This document shows positions 43,061 through 44,536 of a stretch of DNA of 44,536 nt, piece by piece; positions within the stretch are counted from its first letter, which is position 1; the number at the start of each line of letters is the position of its first letter. The translations under genes and the position numbers were made by a program. Location: assembly GCA_028286605.1 (NCBI GenBank), contig JAQBRE010000007.1, forward strand, positions 1-44,536, written 5' to 3'. The notes under the pieces were generated by a model, which did no database searches, was not told where the DNA came from, and saw only the letters and a program-made list of their open reading frames with translations. The stretch is from Parcubacteria group bacterium. GTDB taxonomy: Bacteria; Patescibacteriota; Minisyncoccia; Phycocordibacterales; Phycocordibacteraceae.

Positions 43061-44536
43061 ATGACTTTGAACCTTGATCAACACCTCCTCTCCACGAAAG
43101 ATGCTTCGGCTCTTTCGGGATACAACGCGGACTATCTTTCGCGTCTCTGTCGCTCTGGAAAAATCGCTGGAACGCAGATAGGACGAACGTGGTTGGTGAA
43201 CAGTGAATCGCTACAGCAGTTCGTGCGCGAACAGGAAGAGCGCAAGCAGCAGATTTCTTCAGAACTTTCGCAGTCGCGTGAGAAAGAATATCAGCACGCG
43301 CAGAAGAATACTCCAGCACGCGCAGAAAAGAAGTCAAAGAGCACTATAGGTGCGGTTCGAAGTCCGTTCACCACGTTCGTTCGCACGCCGGCATTCGCGT
43401 TCGCGCTTTCTATCCTGGTCATGGGAACGAGCGTGTACGCAGCGACCTTCGGTCCTATCAGCTCCGTGATGGAACATGCGGGCGCGCTTACGTCTGCAGC
43501 GCAGCAGACGATTACGGGTTCAACGAATACGGTTGCACCGCGCCTGCGCATCGCATCGAACGTAAGCGCAGCACGCACGAGTACGCCTGCGACACTCGCG
43601 GTGAATACGAAGCCGCTCAAGCCAGTGATCGACGGCAATGCGATCGCGACGCGCCTTGCACGCATCGACGCGCCGAACGCACGCGACGGAGATACGTACC
43701 GGCTTGTCGCCTACGATGCTGCTGCGAACAACGCAGCAGCACTGCACGCATCGCGCGCTCAGAATGAGCGCGCGTTCGGTCGTTTTATAGAGAGCGATGA
43801 ACCGATTTCTGCACGTGTAGCAGACGCAGGAACCGCACTGACCTCGAGCACGCGAGATGCGTACGATACGATCCTTAATTCATATGCGTTCTCGCTCAAC
43901 CGAGCTGGCGATGCATCGCTCGCATTCGCTGCAGATATGCGCGATACAGTCGTACGTTCGCCGCAACTTTCCACAGCATTGCTCGATACCTATTCGAATA
44001 GCATGTACGCATGGGTCGATGGTTCGCAGATGCTGACGGCACGCACGGCTGATGCTGAAGTCGCCGCAGGACCTGCGGCGCTTGCGATCGCAGACGACAC
44101 GCAGCAGAACGTGCACGCGCTCGCGCTCGCGACGCAGTCTGCCGTTGATAGTCAGCTCGATGCGACGCATGGCGCCGCATCGCTCGCGATGGATTTCGCG
44201 CCACATGCGGTTGGCGGAGTCGTCGCTCTTGGCGACAAGATTCCTTCTACGATTCCCGTCATCAATGCACAGAGCGTTCTTGTTCCAACGAATATCGTCG
44301 CCAGTGCAGCATCGTTCTCGCCCTTCGACGGAACCGTCTTCTTGACGCAGGGCCGTCAGATAGCCTTTGCGGCATATGGCGCGATTCATAGTTTCGCAGA
44401 CTCTGTTCGTGGCGCGTACGCGAAGACGCTAGCCTATATGTTCGGCACGAAGACGCAGCTCGCGGTCGTTCCGCTTCCGCCTGCAATCACGATTCCTGGC
44501 TACACTATTCGCGAACCTCAGAATGGCCAGGCGCCT
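43061..44536 (+). CDS. HTH-TM protein paralogous to 41381-42313, with large C-terminal region; truncated by window end
   Basis: My translation is open to the window end: 'MTLNLDQHLLSTKDASALSGYNADYLSRLCRSGKIAGTQIGRTWLVNSESL...FAFALSILVMGTSVYAATFGP...'. Absent from the ORF track because no stop is reached. Confidence 0.8.
   Translation, partial: MTLNLDQHLLSTKDASALSGYNADYLSRLCRSGKIAGTQIGRTWLVNSESLQQFVREQEERKQQISSELSQSREKEYQHAQKNTPARAEKKSKSTIGAVRSPFTTFVRTPAFAFALSILVMGTSVYAATFGPISSVMEHAGALTSAAQQTITGSTNTVAPRLRIASNVSAARTSTPATLAVNTKPLKPVIDGNAIATRLARIDAPNARDGDTYRLVAYDAAANNAAALHASRAQNERAFGRFIESDEPISARVADAGTALTSSTRDAYDTILNSYAFSLNRAGDASLAFAADMRDTVVRSPQLSTALLDTYSNSMYAWVDGSQMLTARTADAEVAAGPAALAIADDTQQNVHALALATQSAVDSQLDATHGAASLAMDFAPHAVGGVVALGDKIPSTIPVINAQSVLVPTNIVASAASFSPFDGTVFLTQGRQIAFAAYGAIHSFADSVRGAYAKTLAYMFGTKTQLAVVPLPPAITIPGYTIREPQNGQAP

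Noticed and set aside
1-44536. CRISPR arrays, transposase/IS genes, integrase or prophage modules
   Set aside because: No regularly spaced repeats and no recognisable transposase, Cas, integrase or capsid proteins found. The Gly-rich protein alone is not evidence of a prophage.

Overview
The window looks like a Patescibacteria/CPR (Parcubacteria-like) chromosome segment; the taxonomy is inferred from gene content and the divergent 16S 3' end. It opens with the last ~110 nt of a 16S rRNA gene, which is followed by a strong terminator rather than a 23S gene, and then a tRNA-Ile(GAU). Next come housekeeping genes (Mpl/MurC-like ligase, rsmI), a VirD4/TraG-like ATPase, two repeat-rich surface proteins, and a ~17 kb surface-glycan locus with glycosyltransferases, FkbM/TylF methyltransferases, SDR epimerases, a DegT aminotransferase, a flippase and an O-antigen-ligase-like protein. 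The window closes with murB, a Lys-rich histone-like protein, secA, an HI0933-type flavoprotein, obg, gatB and two HTH-plus-transmembrane paralogues, the second running off the end. The most unusual signals are: (1) a two-copy structured element (34776-34872 and 41218-41327) with a shared ~56-nt core, compensatory stem changes, and long outer stems of unrelated sequence; copy B's 27-bp perfect stem includes the gatB stop codon; (2) a 16S 3' tail without CCUCC, together with many genes whose -10-like hexamer sits 6-9 nt before ATG, suggesting leaderless translation; (3) many perfect short-loop hairpins inside coding genes, up to 17 bp in murB; (4) a methyltransferase broken by one in-frame TAA; (5) membrane-tethered HTH paralogues flanking a ~750-bp structured intergenic region. 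Family calls come from reading the translations by eye; no database search was run.
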